A stretch of 64,000 nt of DNA from Harmothoe impar (GCA_947462335.1 OX381716.1:8008861-8072860); one strand, 5' to 3'; counted from the stretch's first letter, positions 47,357 to 60,372 are shown. Numbers and translations: made by a program. Notes: generated by a model not told the origin, from the letters alone.

Positions 47357-47389
47357 TTAAAAGTCTGGTATTAACCTGAGCCAGGCACA

Positions 47390-47545
47390 GCCTGTGAGTC
47401 CCAAGGGACAAATAGCAGAGACAACAAACACACCCCACACCCCACAGAGGCTGCCTGAGGGAGCTCAACGAAGGTCAAATTGATGAACCTTAAACATTTT
47501 AGTCACGTTGTGTTGTTTTTAGTGAGGTCTAGTGTTTAACTCTTT
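47390..47545. repeat. Inverted partial copy of the 8.3-kb and 33.1-kb repeat
   Basis: Read in reverse complement this contains CAACACAACGTGACT and GTTTGTTGTCTCTGCTATTT, found in both duplicated units. A short internal part has been replaced. Confidence 0.65.
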
Positions 47546-47904
47546 TAGACTTGTTTCAGAGGAGGTAAAGCAATACAATGAGCTGCCTAGAGGTTCACTT
47601 TGACACTATTTTCAATGCTATTTTTAATGGTTAAGTTTTTAATGGTTAAAGTTTCATCAAACCACCTGCCAGACTGTCAAGAAGACTTCCCAAAAGACCT
47701 TTTAGGGCCATTCAGTTTAGCTCATGTGGAAAGTTAGGGTTCAACTGGAATGCGACAGAAAAAAGGCAGTGGTCAAAACTTTGTGTGCAGGTCAGAGTGG
47801 TGGTTTCAGGACTAGAGGTGAATACAAATGACATGAAGTTGGAAAAGTTGGACGACCTTGCAAGCTGAAGAATTACAGATATAGTCTTGCATTTACTATT
47901 CCGT

Positions 47905-48330
47905 TTATAAAGATCACCTGATACCCGTCAAGCGAATTCATAAGTGTTTCTTTTCATTGTTAAATTCCTGTTTATAATCTCATCATGACAAATAAAACAA
48001 GACTCCTTGCCCCTGTGAAGAATCAGTGTGCCAGTCCTTACCGATGAGGACTCTTGTTCACATAAAAACATCTGTTTTCCCACATGACATATCCCCATTT
48101 CCTGCCCCGTACTGCCTCACATGGAGTCCCTGCAGTGATACATCAGGAGGTGAGGTGGGTGAAATATGTCATGGCTCTCCTTATCTGCACACTCCAGTGT
48201 CCGGCTGAATGCCTATCCTAAATCTAGTTTAGGTAACAGATGTCACAGAATAACCCATGGGGCACATTTGTATCATCTGGGTTGTGCCTGTCATGACTTC
48301 CAGCCACACAGAAAAAAGACCTTACATGAT
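47905..48330. repeat. Long inverted repeat partner of 25,290-25,745
   Basis: Second arm of the inverted pair described at 25,290. Neither arm shows transposon ends. Confidence 0.75.
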
Positions 48331-51300
48331 ATGTCTGTGTTTCATCATTAAATGATATTACATACTCCAAACTTTCCTATTGAAATAATACTCAGGACTT
48401 TAGTAGTACATCAAGGAGTTAGTAATACTACAAGAAAACCCTTTACCCCAAAATCATCAAAAGGTTAATGTTAGAAAAATATTGATTTTTTTTACGAAAT
48501 GATTCAACAAAGTTTCCCTAGCATCACCATCACTTTTTAAAGTATTCTTTTTAATGTTTTATGTGATACTTCATTTAGAACTGTAGTAAACTTTTTAACA
48601 CTCTCGCATAAGCCACACCCTTTATTTGGTATCAAATGGAAATTAAATATGGCTAGCGCAGGCTGTGGCTTCTGTGAAAGCATTTACATTACATGTTTCA
48701 TATAGGATATCTTACATGGCAAATGGAGTGAAACCATTGTAGGTATTATAGGTAATTTAAAGGGCATATTGTTACTTTGATGATGAAGAGTTTTATGTAT
48801 CTGATAGTGCATATCTTCTACCATGGGGATGTATTCCCTTCCCTGTAGCACTTCTAGTGATCTGTCAATTAGAACTGTGTAGCAATTAGGATAAGTTACA
48901 TAAGGACTATAATAAAGCCTGGAGTAATATGATTTATGGCTCAGAGTGTTACACTGAAAGCCAACAGGCTTTTCAAAATGTTGATGTACTGTTGTAATTG
49001 CCAGTGGAAAATTTCTTATTAAGTGGGAACTATGAAGTACTGGGGGGGGGATTAAAGCATGCTCTCCAAGGTTACTGAATTGTGCCTAGATCTGATAAAA
49101 TGAAGAAATGCTACAATCAATCGCTTTCTTATGTCAAGATGATATGTCGTTTGACTGTCAAATTGAGATCTTACAGTCTTGAGCCTGTCCCGAACCTGTC
49201 CCGAACCCACCTTGGAACCTGTCCTGAAGTGCGTCAGGATCCTGTTACGAACCTGTCCTGATTCCACTATTAATTATGTCATTGTTTTGTGATCTTACAG
49301 TCCTGAACCTAAGGCTGGTGTAAGCATGTTTAAAAGGTAAAAGACTTATTTGAAACCAAAGCAGAACTGGGTTTTTAGATATTCATCATCTTCACATATA
49401 TGTAGTATTGGTTTTACAGTGGTACTGCAAATATGCAGCACTTGCAGGAAAAGGCTTAAGCGCCCAAATGCTTATAGACTTTGAGGTTTTATGACACAGG
49501 TCCTGATGTACCTCTAAAGGTCTCTCTTTACAGACCCTACACCTGGTACTAGGTCTTTTTTACTGCCCTTTTGTGATACCATAGGCTGTAGGATGAGTAA
49601 GTTTCTAAGGCAGGAGCATGGAAGGCTAAGGGTTAAGGCTAAGAGTTATCAAAGGCTAAGGGAACTGTAGCATAGCATCTCGGAGCTATGCAAAGATGAT
49701 GACATGGTAAAGCTGAATTGGTCTCGGCAGAGCCTAGTTGCTATTGGCAAGCTGAATCAGATTAAAGGTGTGTGGATCTAGTTTCAGGTGGTAGAGTGTG
49801 GAGTAGAGTTTGGGAGTCTAGAGTTGTAGTTCATCCCTTAAGGTCAATACCATTGTGATACAAGGGCCTTCAAGGTCTGATGTTACAAAAATTCCCTCCA
49901 AAAATAACTCAAGAATCTAATGTAATATTCAGGCTTATAGGAATGGCTACATATCGTATCATAATTATTGACTGCATGTATGATAATTGATCCATACCTT
50001 GATGCGTTAAAATGTTATCATTGAAAAACAGTTGTGAATTAAACTTGCACAATCAGGACTGGCTTGTGAATTGATTAGTCTTGAGCGTGCAGTGAATAAA
50101 ATGTCTTTTTTACCTTCACATATCTTTTTGTATGTGCATTTCCCAATATTCAGGTTGAGGGAGTATTCCAGTGATGGAATCAGCTGAATATCTGGCTATC
50201 AGAAGAGATTCTCCTATAAGTTTAACATTATAGACTTTAATTGGATGACAACATTTCGGTCGATCGAAGCTGGTGGAATACACGCTATAGTCGAGAGCAA
50301 TTTCAGGAAATGGTCACCCTTGTCAATTGCATCTGAATCACATAATGCCTATGTATACCCTGCTACCAATGCAAATATCTGAATGGTCCTGACACCACTG
50401 TGTCACCCCAATATGTTGAAAGCGTTTGAGGACTCATTTCAAGTAGTCCAGGGTTTAGGTGAAGTGCCCTGTGTCCACCCCCTACTAGGTACCACACTAA
50501 TGACTTTGCCACTTCACATCATTGAACAGCTCTGTTGATGTCAGACCTGTAGAGCCTCTCACTATAAATCCTCATTCCCTCACTGAACCTTTCAGCTTGT
50601 GAAATCTCATCAGATGTGGCATTGATGAGGTAGGACCATCTTTGATCCATCATAAAACCTACTTTGATCCATCATAACAGCTTCTAAGACAGTGAATTAA
50701 CTAGTTTTATCATATGATACCAGATAGTTTGATGTTAACTTGATACTAATCAGGTCGAGGCCAGACTGCCAGTTTAATCAGTAAACCAATACTCAGTATT
50801 CAGGTATCATGTATCACTTTGACAGCCTCCAGCCATTCAATTTGATATCCTACATGAATTCCATACAAAGTTGTAGATGAAACCATATCTATATGGTGCA
50901 CCCTTTGTTATCATCATGCAAGAATATAGCCTGAGGAGATATCTTACCACAAAGACATCTATAGTGGGATGATAAAGGTCCACATGGTAGTCATGATGCC
51001 CAAAAGCAGCACATCTGGCTACAGCGGGAAACAACTAGCAGCTTAACAAATTATGGCTAAACAATTGGCTTTTAAAGATCTTACTGAAATCTAGACAACA
51101 TGGAAACGTACTATTGACACTAAACATTTGATGGGAGGAATGTCTCCTCACATGTAATCAAGCTCTGCCTAATCTGCAATAAACTGAAGAACACTGGTAA
51201 GCGACCGACTGTAATTACTGTCTGCTCCCCTTGGGAGTGCTTTCTCTACATGATATGTATTGTTGGCTCATAGGTTTTCGTTATTCCCAAATTAGTATGT

Positions 51301-51416
51301 CTCGGAGTTAACACTAGAGCCACAGTTACAACATAAGGGCTGCTTCTTGTACCTTCTATGTGAAAAAAAACTGGTGTTGTCAAGCTTAGCTAAATCCCAT
51401 ATTGAACTGAAAATAG
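48331..51416. other. No gene seen; minor simple repeats
   Basis: AT-rich sequence. A small cluster of GAACCTGTCC-type words lies at 49,180-49,315, and AGGCTAAGGG-type words at 49,620-49,670. No coding exons could be supported. Confidence 0.4.
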
Positions 51417-52186
51417 TGTAGCTGTTGTCTATTCTAAGATAGGCATCGGCTATGAAAAACTCCGGATTCGAAAATAGGTTGTTCAGAAATTACTCTTTAT
51501 TCATTCTGACATACGGCACGTAATCATACAGGCGGATAGTGATATTCGAATATGCTTCTGAACAACAGGTGTCATATGAACATACAGGAGGGATATGCTC
51601 ACGGTCTAATACAAAATTCCCCAAGGTCCAATGCTCTCTCCGATCTTGGTCAACTCCATATCGACCAGACGGCGGGCCCGGAGTTATCTACTAGTGCGTC
51701 TATCTCCTTGTGTTCCCCCTAAGGGTGGAACAGGGATAGAGACGCAGGGTGACCAAGTTAGGAGCAGCAGCAGGTCTAGGCCAAAAGGGTACAACAGAGT
51801 TCTAGGAATCTCTGTTGCGGAACAGTCAAGCTGGCCGATGTGCACAGCAAGACTGGGTCCTCGAGTAGCAGAACCCCCGGGTTTATATACTGAGCATTAT
51901 GTAACTCCACTCCATTACCCGTAAACACGTGTGAGTTCCCGAGGAACTTCGGGTATCCTGAAACCGTTTTATCCGGACCGACACGTACCCGGGTTATGTC
52001 GGGTGCCACGTGGCGGTCTCGGCTCGGTGCGTTTTACCAGGTCGCGTTCCACCAATCCTCAGGTGCCAGATAATGTAACCACATACCGGGCACTGGACAG
52101 GAGTGCGGCCCGGATACGCCATAACAAACCGACCTAAATTAACTCAACCTGGTTCTATAGAAATAGTACAGCGGCGTCCCACTACA
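51417..52186 (-). mobile_element. 3' LTR of a Gypsy-type element, minus orientation
   Basis: Same family as 26,594-27,377, inverted. In its own sense it runs from TGTAGTGGGACG to CAACAGCTACA and keeps the TATATAA box and AATAAA signal. The bases just before it in sense orientation (52,187-52,200) are a polypurine tract, so this is the 3' LTR of an element rather than a solo LTR. No partner 5' LTR or pol frame is seen in the window. It differs from the other copy at many positions, so it is not recent. Confidence 0.8.
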
Positions 52187-52200
52187 TTACTCCCCTCTAG
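52187..52200 (-). other. Polypurine tract next to the 3' LTR
   Basis: In sense orientation CTAGAGGGGAGTAA immediately precedes the LTR. Such tracts prime plus-strand DNA synthesis in LTR retroelements. Confidence 0.7.
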
Positions 52201-53618
52201 ACAATATTATAATGTCTAAATACCGGAACAAAGTGCAGTATTTCTCTCTACAACACCCCTTGATATAATGACAAATCATTTCTCAGATCAACCCCAAAAG
52301 AAATATTGTCTCCAAACATATACATAGTGGAGACAACGCAACTCTTTCGCATAGAACAAACTTATACATCTATTCTTGAGTACAAAAGATATTCATATCA
52401 TCATATCCATTCATCCTTTATGATAACAGTATTAATCGTACCAATCACCAGGATCCAGTAACACATCCTCCGAGTATCATCCTCCAATAACAGTCATATT
52501 TCTTGAGACAAGAGAATATACTCAACACAGCTAGTCAAGCCATATAAAACAAACTTGACCATATATCATAAAAAAAAAGCACCTTTAAGATATACTACTG
52601 CACACCATCAATGTTTCATCGAAAACAATTTCTACAACAGGTATCGTATACATACAGATCAACATGAACACTTCTCCTTAAAAAGACTCCACCCTCAGGC
52701 TCTACTTATGTTGTAGAAATGATCTGAACTGTTTTCTCATAGAAAGGAGGAGGGTCTACTTTCCGTGAGGCCACCGTGTGGGTTTACAGACAGTGCTACA
52801 GTTACTGTTGAGATGCTACTGCATTGTGGGATTAGAAGAAACTCTGTCCACACAAACGCACATTAATGTCAACAATGTTGTAACCTTCATTGGAGGAAAC
52901 TCTTGGAAAGTAAGTAATGCTTCCAACAGAGCTAGAACTATGACCAGTTGACAGTTCAATCAGCAAGGATCTCTTGAAGGACAGACTGAGGGTTGCTGGT
53001 TTCTGAGCACTTATCTATATAATTTAAGCAGAGGTCTCTAAGAGGGGATTTTTTATTGGCAAATATTTTCATTTGAAAAACAGTGAAAAATGGTAGCATC
53101 AGACTAAATCATATGTGGATTTCATACAACATCAAGGATAAAGAGGCCGATTTAACAGGCTCTGACTTAAAGTAGTCCTTCATGATGAACAGGAGAGGCA
53201 GTTACAAGAGCAAAGGTTGAAACATTATTATCTTTCCTCACGATTTCATTGCAGAGACTGGGACTCATTTAAAACTATGGCAACCATCATCAACTGTTTA
53301 TTCTCCATTTTTGATGTCTTACCAACTATTCTGTCCTTGATTCATATGATATTAGGTGGCAACTTATCAATACATGAACATTGACAGTTCATTTTTGTGT
53401 GTATATAATTACCCCATAATTATATAAGTATAATGCTACCGGTATGATAGTCATAGTTGATTATATGTTTAATTAGGTTTTATACTAAGCCTACCTGGCC
53501 TGCTGGCTCTGTATGCCCCAGGTCAGGGCCAAGGTCTCCTTGTCCACTGGACCATAACCATCTAACAGGGATCCACACCTGTGTATTTTTTCTGTGAGTT
53601 TTACCTTGTGCAGCCACT
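52201..53618. other. Probable remnant internal region of the LTR element; leader of the DIRS-like element
   Basis: By position the part next to the polypurine tract should be internal retroelement sequence, but no gag or pol frame survives. Nothing coding is seen up to the start of the DIRS-like gag at 53,619. Confidence 0.4.
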
Positions 53619-54473
53619 ATGTCAGGTCTGAGGGCCTGTAAAACATGCCTGCATAGACACAAGCCACCTACTGGCAAGGCCTGTGCTATGTCAGCAATGA
53701 CTGAAGAGGAGTTAGCAGCTCTAGGCCTGGAGAAAGTGGAGCCCGTACCAGGTGGCCAGCAGCCAGGTGGTAGCCAGGAGGAGGCCTATACTACACCCAC
53801 AGGGAGAGTCACCAGGCACACAGTAAAGGTGTCACAGTCTGCAGGTGCCCTAGGCAGAGAACAGTATGGCTCTATATTCAGCCTCAACGAGTATGACAAC
53901 GAGGACTACCAGGAGTCTGAGGAGGACGACATCTCAGTGTCTGGGCTGAGGGACTTGGTGGAGGACCAGCAACAGGAGTCAACTAGTGTGAGAGAGGATA
54001 TAGGTAAGTTTTCAGCCTCTGTCCAGGGGCTGAACATGGCAGTGAGCACTGGTTTCAAGCGCCTGGGGGTCTTCAAAAGCCGACGACCACACCCGAGCCC
54101 GGGTCCTGTGCCTGGCCACCCGGTGCCTGGCCTCCCGGTGCATGGCCTCCCGGTGCCTGGCCGCCCTATGTCGGACAGCTCCCTGTCATCTGAGTCGAGC
54201 GGTACCAGGCGTCACCGCAGACGACGGAGGAGGGCCAGACGCGTGGTCAACATGGATATCACCAGATATCTCCCAGATGGCCAGGATAAGCACAGGAGCT
54301 TCGCACAGCTCAACACTTGCCTGTGCAGTCTCCTGGAGTGGCATGTGGAGAAGGGCACCGAGGATGCCCTTAAGCTGCTGTCCCACATGCGCTACTTGTC
54401 GGACTGGTCGGCGGAAGTCATATACAACCTCAGTTATCTCCTAGAATATGATGCGGCGTCTGGCATCCACTGA
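53619..54473 (+). pseudogene. gag: DIRS/Ngaro-like gag, N-terminal part (284 codons)
   Basis: Starts MSGLRACKTC with an early CxxC..H.....C cluster (residues 8-22). An acidic region follows, then a proline-rich tandem repeat around VPGHPVPGLPVHGLPVPG (residues 163-181), an Arg-rich patch (RRHRRRRRRARR, about 196-207) and a helical C-terminal part. Next door, one base out of frame, is the zinc-knuckle part, so the two were probably one gag protein that suffered a frameshift near 54,450. Gag would package retrotransposon RNA. Higher GC than its surroundings. The assignment rests on the adjoining pol and the knuckle layout; the N-terminal half matches no family that I recall. Confidence 0.6.
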
Positions 54474-54783
54474 TGGGATGCAAGTGCTTGCTTATGGCAT
54501 CAAACCCCTGATAAACCTCGGGCTGCGTTCCCTCAAGACCGGGGGTGGGGGCGGTAGAGCCCCGCCTACCTCGGGGAAGTCCAAGTGGGCCAAGAAGAAG
54601 GCTGCCAGGTCAGGAGGAGGGGATGGAGGAGGTGATGGTTATCCATGCTGGTACTACAACTTCAAGTCCTGTGATGAGGCCAGCTGCAAAAAGTCCCATG
54701 TCTGCTACTCCTGCAGATTTGGTGACCACAAGGCCCCAAACTGTCCCAACATCAAGAAGCAGGCTCAGAAGCCTGCAGCCTGA
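54448..54783 (+). pseudogene. gag: DIRS/Ngaro-like gag, zinc-knuckle part
   Basis: Continues gag in the next frame. It has a helical LINLGLRSL segment, then a Gly/Lys-rich linker, then CWYYNFKSCDEASCKKSHVC followed by YSCRFGDHKAPNCP. This is a CCCH-type finger (C, C, C, H) followed directly by a C-C-H-C knuckle, an arrangement seen at the C-terminus of gag proteins of DIRS and Ngaro retrotransposons. The first ATG overlaps the upstream frame by 26 bp, so a programmed +1 shift cannot be excluded, but a simple mutation is more likely given the damage downstream. Confidence 0.65.
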
Positions 54784-56261
54784 CTCCCAGAGTCAGCCCC
54801 AGCACCTCCAGTAGCAGCCCAGGGAGGATCAGCTGGTGAGCTGGCTACACTCTACAAAGCAGGGAGCAGAGAAACACAGAGGACCACTAGGGCGCAGAGC
54901 CCCAGTGTAGCCCTCCACATTCCACACATTTTTCGTCACGAAGAGTTCTGCGGCCGCGGGAGCAAAAGCTTCCGTCTTTGGCCGCTGGGGTGGTGGGGGC
55001 GCCACTGTCGCAACATTCGCTCAATTCGATTGAATTCTTGTCTGAAAAAGGCCTAGAACCGGACAATATGTCTTCTAGAGGTATATCAATGATGTTAGCG
55101 TCAAATTCTGAGGGTTTAGCGCCTTATAGCGAAAAAGATTGTCGAAATGTAGCGCCCCCATCCTCGCTGGCTCCAAGCATGCTTCATTCAAAATGGCGGC
55201 AGGGGAACGGTGAGGATCAACAAGGCGCCTCACCTGGGTGTAATTTTATCGATTATGCCAAAAATGTACCCGGTAAGTCCGCAAAAACTACTGTTATGGC
55301 TTCCCCATGTCATGTTGTACCTGCGGGTGAGGTTTCGGACAGCTCAGTAGCCGGGTTGGTCCGCAATCGTTCCAACTGTACTTTGTCTTCTGCTGCTCTG
55401 GCTGTAAACGGCGCGGACAGGGGCGAAATGTCGCCAGTTGACGATAACTATGTCGCATATGTCGCTTCTGGTGTCATAGGAGCTCAGAATGGCGATGAAA
55501 CTAACCTTGGTTATGATTATGGTGATCCGGTGGTCGGTCTTGGCCGACGACAGAGCACTGTGGTCAGTTACAGTACTGTAAGTTCACCCGACGAACATAA
55601 GTGTTCGCCCGGCGAACATGAATGTGTTGCCAGTTCACAAGCAAAGTGTGCACTCATTGAGGTCCCTAGGGACAAACCATTGTTTAGCAAACCAGACTCT
55701 CCATGTGACTTAGTGTCATTCAATGATATGTATGCAGAGGGCCTAGGCCTAGATGTTGATGACAGTGTTGATAAGCAGGACTTAGGTCCAGACTTTGTTA
55801 CCCCTACTGAGAGGACTAGTTGTGATGCCCTAGGGCAGGTTCAAAACAGCTCTAGGGCTGTTACTGTAAATGTCAATCCAAATGATACATTGCCCTTAGG
55901 GGTGAGAACTCTGGTAGCATGTGTGTGTATTGAAGACTGTGTAGTGGAAGTATTTAGTGATTGTGTATTGGGCACCTGCAGTTGTGTTCACATAATAGGC
56001 CCTGTAGTTTCCCAACTAAAGCCTTGTAGAGTAGCGGCTGAGTATGACTTGTTCCCTAATGCCATGTGCTCTGAGGATGATTTTGTACTGAGGGGTATAA
56101 ATACTGGTTTCCATATTGTGGATGATGTCTATATCCCGGGTTATGATTGCTCCAATTATAGAAGTACTGTCAGTAGTGAGTTCAATGTCATGATGAGTGA
56201 ACTTCTGGTTTCTGAGGTGAAGGCAGGCAAGAAAACTAAGGCTGCTGGTGCACCTCGGTGA
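54784..56261 (+). pseudogene. pol: DIRS/Ngaro-like pol, N-terminal region up to the reverse transcriptase
   Basis: The frame is open from at least 54,903 to the TGA at 56,261 and has no good ATG near its start, so it was probably read from an upstream start or by frameshift. The first 330 residues are Ser/Asp-rich without known motifs. The last 60 fit the region just before the reverse transcriptase of DIRS-group elements: VLRGINTGFHI, then an Asn, then LLVSEVKAGK, the helix that leads into the fingers. The frame then stops where the fingers should begin. Two CGAACAT repeats lie near 55,590-55,620. Confidence 0.6.
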
Positions 56262-56605
56262 ATATATTGCCTGACCATGTGACATATCAGGGCCTGCGTT
56301 GGGACTTCGGTGAGGGCCTGGAAGTCTTAGTGGACAGGTGTCTGTCATTCGGCTTAGCCTCAGCCCCTTGGCTCTTCACTCAGCTAGGTGACTTTGTGGT
56401 GCGGTGTCTCAACCGCCGTAGTGTAGACAGAATATCCAATTACATTGATGACTTTACGGTATTGGGCTTGTCCCAGCAAGACTGTGAGGTCAACATGAAC
56501 ATGCTCATTCTGGTGCTTAGGCGCCTCGGGTTTGACATCAAGTGGGAGAAGGTACTAGGGCCCTTCCCAGGTCCTGACTTGTCTGGGAATAGAGGTGAAC
56601 AGTGT
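56258..56605 (+). pseudogene. pol: DIRS/Ngaro-like reverse transcriptase, truncated
   Basis: Recognisable motifs are DRCLSFGLASAPWLFTQL (motif B region) and NYIDDFTVLG, which contains the catalytic YIDD box, followed by LRRLGFDIKWEK. The fingers and motif A (first catalytic Asp) are missing: the sequence jumps from the pre-RT helix to TYQGLRWDF, a gap that I estimate at 80-90 residues from the family's usual layout. It is also out of frame with the upstream part. A second frameshift near 56,580 moves the reading into the frame of the RNase H part. It cannot be active. Confidence 0.75.
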
Positions 56606-57413
56606 AGACATGGAGTTGAGCCTCCCTGCGGAAAAGCTAGACAACTTGTATTCAACGATAAGTGACTTTCTGACAAAGACCAGTGCTTAGAAGTTGGAAC
56701 TCCAACAGCTATCGGGCATCTTGGCACATTGTGCCACAGTGGTGCACGGGGGTAGGACCTTCTCTAGGAGAGTGATTAATCTGACCAATTCCCTGTCAGA
56801 ATCCACAGACCGAGCAAGACTGTCACCCACGTTCAAGGCAGATCTGGAGTGGTGGAGGTCATTCGCTAGTGTGTTCAATGGCAAGGCCCGGATACTCCAG
56901 CCCTCTAATCCAGTGGCCGAGATATTCTGCGACTCATCGTCACGGGGCTTTGGCTCTAGTCTCGGTTCGGACTGGTTGTATGGGGTCTGGCTAGACAAGT
57001 GGGCTAAGGATCTCCCCTTCTTCCCGGACCACTACTTCCCCCCACCTACATTTGACAATCTCCTGGAGAATATCAATGTCCAGGAGGTGTGGCCAGTGGT
57101 GATGGCCTTGGCTAGGTGGGGTCGCGCGCTCAATAACAATACCATCTTGATCTGGTCTGACAACACTCAAGTTTGCCGTATGCTAGCAACGGGCAGGAGC
57201 AAGAATGTCATCCCAATGTCTCTGCTGCGTGAACTGTTCTGGATGTGTTTTGTGTTTAATATTAGAATTGTGTGTTGCTACCTTCGCTCCAAGGAGAATG
57301 TGGTGGCCGACTTCATTTCGAGGTTGCCCTACCCAGGTGTAGCCCAAATTGATCATATTTTTTATCACACAAGATTGCTTAGAACCATAAGTCTTTTAAG
57401 TTTATGTTCATGA
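56582..57413 (+). pseudogene. pol: DIRS/Ngaro-like RNase H region
   Basis: Begins with the connection (VNSVDMELSLPAEKLDNLYS), crosses an in-frame TAG at about 56,689, then reads LQQLSGILAHCATVVHGGRT, a typical thumb motif of DIRS/Ngaro elements. The RNase H part follows: EIFCDSSSRGFG (first catalytic Asp), QEVWPVVMALARW (Glu), LIWSDNTQVCRM (second Asp) and NVVADFISRLPYPG (final Asp and exit motif). All four acidic residues are kept. Downstream there is no tyrosine recombinase or methyltransferase frame, so the element is truncated at its 3' end or was non-autonomous. Confidence 0.8.
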
Positions 57414-58612
57414 TTAGGTAGCACCAGTTTCCTGCAATGCAATATTATGATTGTCACTCAGTCCAATCTAGGCTTAAATGTTAAATGGTATTTTCCGACA
57501 GGATAGCAGGCCATACAGAAAGTCTTACAACCTTTTCCCACATGGCTCTTCTATATAGCAACACCTAATACTACCTGGTGATTCTGTCACCAATGGTCAC
57601 TTATTATTCAGGTCTGTCAGTGTCCATATTCTACCTACTTCTGTAGCCTTCCCTTTCAGCACTGACACTGCAGTGTCGTACAAACAGACAACCAACATTA
57701 CTGCGTATGGATGGGACTAGGCAGTTTTTCTGACAGCTTTCATGTCATTTCAGTATTAACCAATCTCTGGTTGTTTTTCTCCTTGGACCGACGATTCTTT
57801 GCACTCCTACAGTATTTTTTGTGAAAGGCCCACTGGATGTTTTAAGCGTTGGTACTATCAGATCAGGTACCATCAGGACATTGATGTCGTTGTGAGAAAT
57901 GTCTTTTCTCCACTTTATTACTCAGTACTAACCTTATGGCAGGACCTTCTCACCCCTGGCCTCCCCTCATGCCTCTCTCAGCATAAACCTCCCCCTGTGG
58001 CAATCTAACCCTTTAGTGGACAGCATAGTGCTTTCATAACATTGTGCACTGATGATTACTTACAAGCTTTGTGAATGCAGACCTGGCAACTTCATCTCCA
58101 GGGCTAGAGGCTATTATCATCTTAACCGTAAGAGGATGTCACCTTCTTACCTGCGCACTTTCTGCTTTCTTCAAGGAGTCAAACACTGCCTATCTATGCT
58201 TCTTCTGCTGGACACTTTTATATAACCCTGACTGTCTCAGGTTTGATTTGTGACCCAATTCGTAACCAAATTGTGCTGTGACTGGATTGACTTTACTATT
58301 CTGATAATACTGCTGCTAAGGCATACCTTTTGTACATGGTAATGCAGCTGAAGGCACCTGGGTTACAAAGCATCTTCACTGCAATGAAGCTAGCTTATAT
58401 ATTATCTAAGCAATAGATATATGGTCTCCTGGTTCAGAATGGTAATGCAAATGAAGGCACCTGGGTTACAAAGGATCTTCATTGAAATGGCGCTAGCGTA
58501 TATATTATCAAAGCAATAGATATATTGTCTCCTTGTTCAAAATATCAGCCCATTCAAAATAGAAAATGGTACCATTTTTCTATAATTTTTGTGGGGAAAA
58601 ATAACACATTAA
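57414..58612. other. No gene seen downstream of the DIRS-like element
   Basis: This is where a tyrosine recombinase would be expected; no frame with its R-H-R-Y pattern is visible. A direct repeat of about 100 bp (GGTAATGCA..GAAGGCACCTGGGTTACAAA) occurs at 58,338-58,440 and 58,440-58,540. Confidence 0.5.
58338..58540. repeat. Tandem repeat of about 102 bp, two copies
   Basis: Both copies contain GGTAATGCA, GAAGGCACCTGGGTTACAAA, GATCTTCA and AGCAATAGATATAT in the same order. Confidence 0.8.
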
Positions 58613-59822
58613 CAATTTCAATTTCAATTCAATTTTAAATTTAGTTTATTCACGTGCTCTTGCGAGGTAAAGGAAAGAAAATAAGATAAAAAACCAGATT
58701 CAGCCGATAGTTACAATAGCATCACTAATGTACAAAGTTATGGTACAAAGTTATAAGGTTTACAAAACACTCTCTGTTATGCATAGATCTATATAATGCA
58801 CACTAATACTAAAAATGTACAATACTGGCAAGCTAGGAGCCATAGAACGTTCCACCTTTTGATCAGGTAGAGTAGGCCAGGTACATTTGGCAGCACCAAT
58901 GAATATATAGAGATTCTCTGTCTTTTTCATCATCAATGAGCACCATGTTGACTAGTTAAGGTTTGAAGACAGTGTCACCGTGTGGTTCAATGAAACAAAG
59001 AGAGAATAATTAAGAGATAATAGAACCACTCTTATTTATTAATTAACCAATTAACCAGGTTTGGCAGAGCTTTAATTAAATGCAGTCTCCTTTTGCTTAG
59101 ATTTTTAAATCTTGGACTTGTCCCTTTTTGCAAGTGGTAACCTCTTTGTGGGTTTAAATTTGTCCATAATTGTAGCACTACATTTTGATAGGTTAATTAG
59201 GACAATTGGGTCTTAGTTATTGAAGAGATTAGCCATGGTTACAGTGCTTGGGCGGGATGGTATATTGTTGGCAAGGAGAATTGATCAGTCATGATTGAAG
59301 GCGCTGCAGTGAAAGATGTAGTGAAATTCATCTCCTATTTCACCACTTTTACATAAAGGGCACTTTCTCTCTGAGTACTCAACTCTGCTATACCTTCCTG
59401 GGATGACTGGGACACTGTGGTTCCCACATCTGAATCTGCTCAAACATGTTCTATTTTTGACATTAAGATTGACTAGATATGTGTCAAGGTTTAGCTCATT
59501 TTTAAATATCCTGTAGTTATAACAGTGGCCAGAGTCCATAACAGTACTGTGCCAATCATGGTGTTCTATGTCAGTGAGCCTTCTTTTCACTGTCGCTTTT
59601 ATGAAGCTGTGTGATGTATTTATGGCCTCATCACCAAAAAGATTGCCAAGTCCACTTTGGTTTAGACAACCCTGTACATGTGCAAGCCAGGGCGACTGAA
59701 ATCCATCAATCATTTGCCTATTCTGCATAATTTTATAAATGATGTGGGAAATTTTGCTCGTTTTACTAGAAACAATTCTATGCCAGAAACTGACCATCCT
59801 TTGTTTGACAATGCAGCTTAGC
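58613..59822 (-). pseudogene. 5'-truncated LINE: C-terminal end and 3' tail
   Basis: On the minus strand, 59,797-59,285 reads about 170 residues without interruption. It ends with RCGNHSVPVIPGRY, then KCPLCKSGEIGDEFHYIFHC, a CX2CX9HX4C zinc knuckle found at the C-terminus of many CR1/L2-type reverse transcriptases. Past a TGA the same frame continues for about 60 residues with one more stop, resembling the usual C-terminal tail. The 3' end is a short ATTGAA-type repeat (58,613-58,632), the kind of tail typical of CR1/L2 groups. The 5' truncation lies near 59,822 beside an A/T run. It is a different family from the LINE at 60-64 kb. Confidence 0.75.
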
Positions 59823-60060
59823 TTTTTTTTTGGTATGAGAAAGTATAAATATACTATCCCGTTTATTTATACTGCACAGGAAAAGAACTTATACAGCTCG
59901 ATGAGTATTCCTACACAGTCAACTTATGAGCAAAGCTACACAATTTCACAACTTATAAAAGTATATTATGAATGTTATACAACGCAACCTGCATTTACAT
60001 ATATTTCACATGTAAAAATCAGTTATTGTAATAGCATCACATATATATAAATAACAAAAG
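59823..60060. other. No feature seen between the two LINEs
   Basis: AT-rich sequence between the truncated end of one LINE and the 3' end of the next. Confidence 0.4.
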
Positions 60061-60372
60061 GTATCAATGTTCAATAAATGCTTAGACTTCTATACCTCAT
60101 ATTTCGATTCCCAATCACAAGTATGTATGGTTGGATAGTTGGGGCGGGCACCCAGTGTACTTGCTTGATTTTAATGAAGGTGTCGAGCTGACTTATAATT
60201 CATTTTCTCTTTATACAATTTGAGCGACAGTAGCATATTTCATTCAATCATAATACAGTTGATATACACAGTTGTATTGACATAATAATTATAACAGTTT
60301 GATAGGTTATTGACTAATACATAACCATGCTGGGAGACAGATTTGGGGGGATGTGGGGAGGGTATGATGAAA

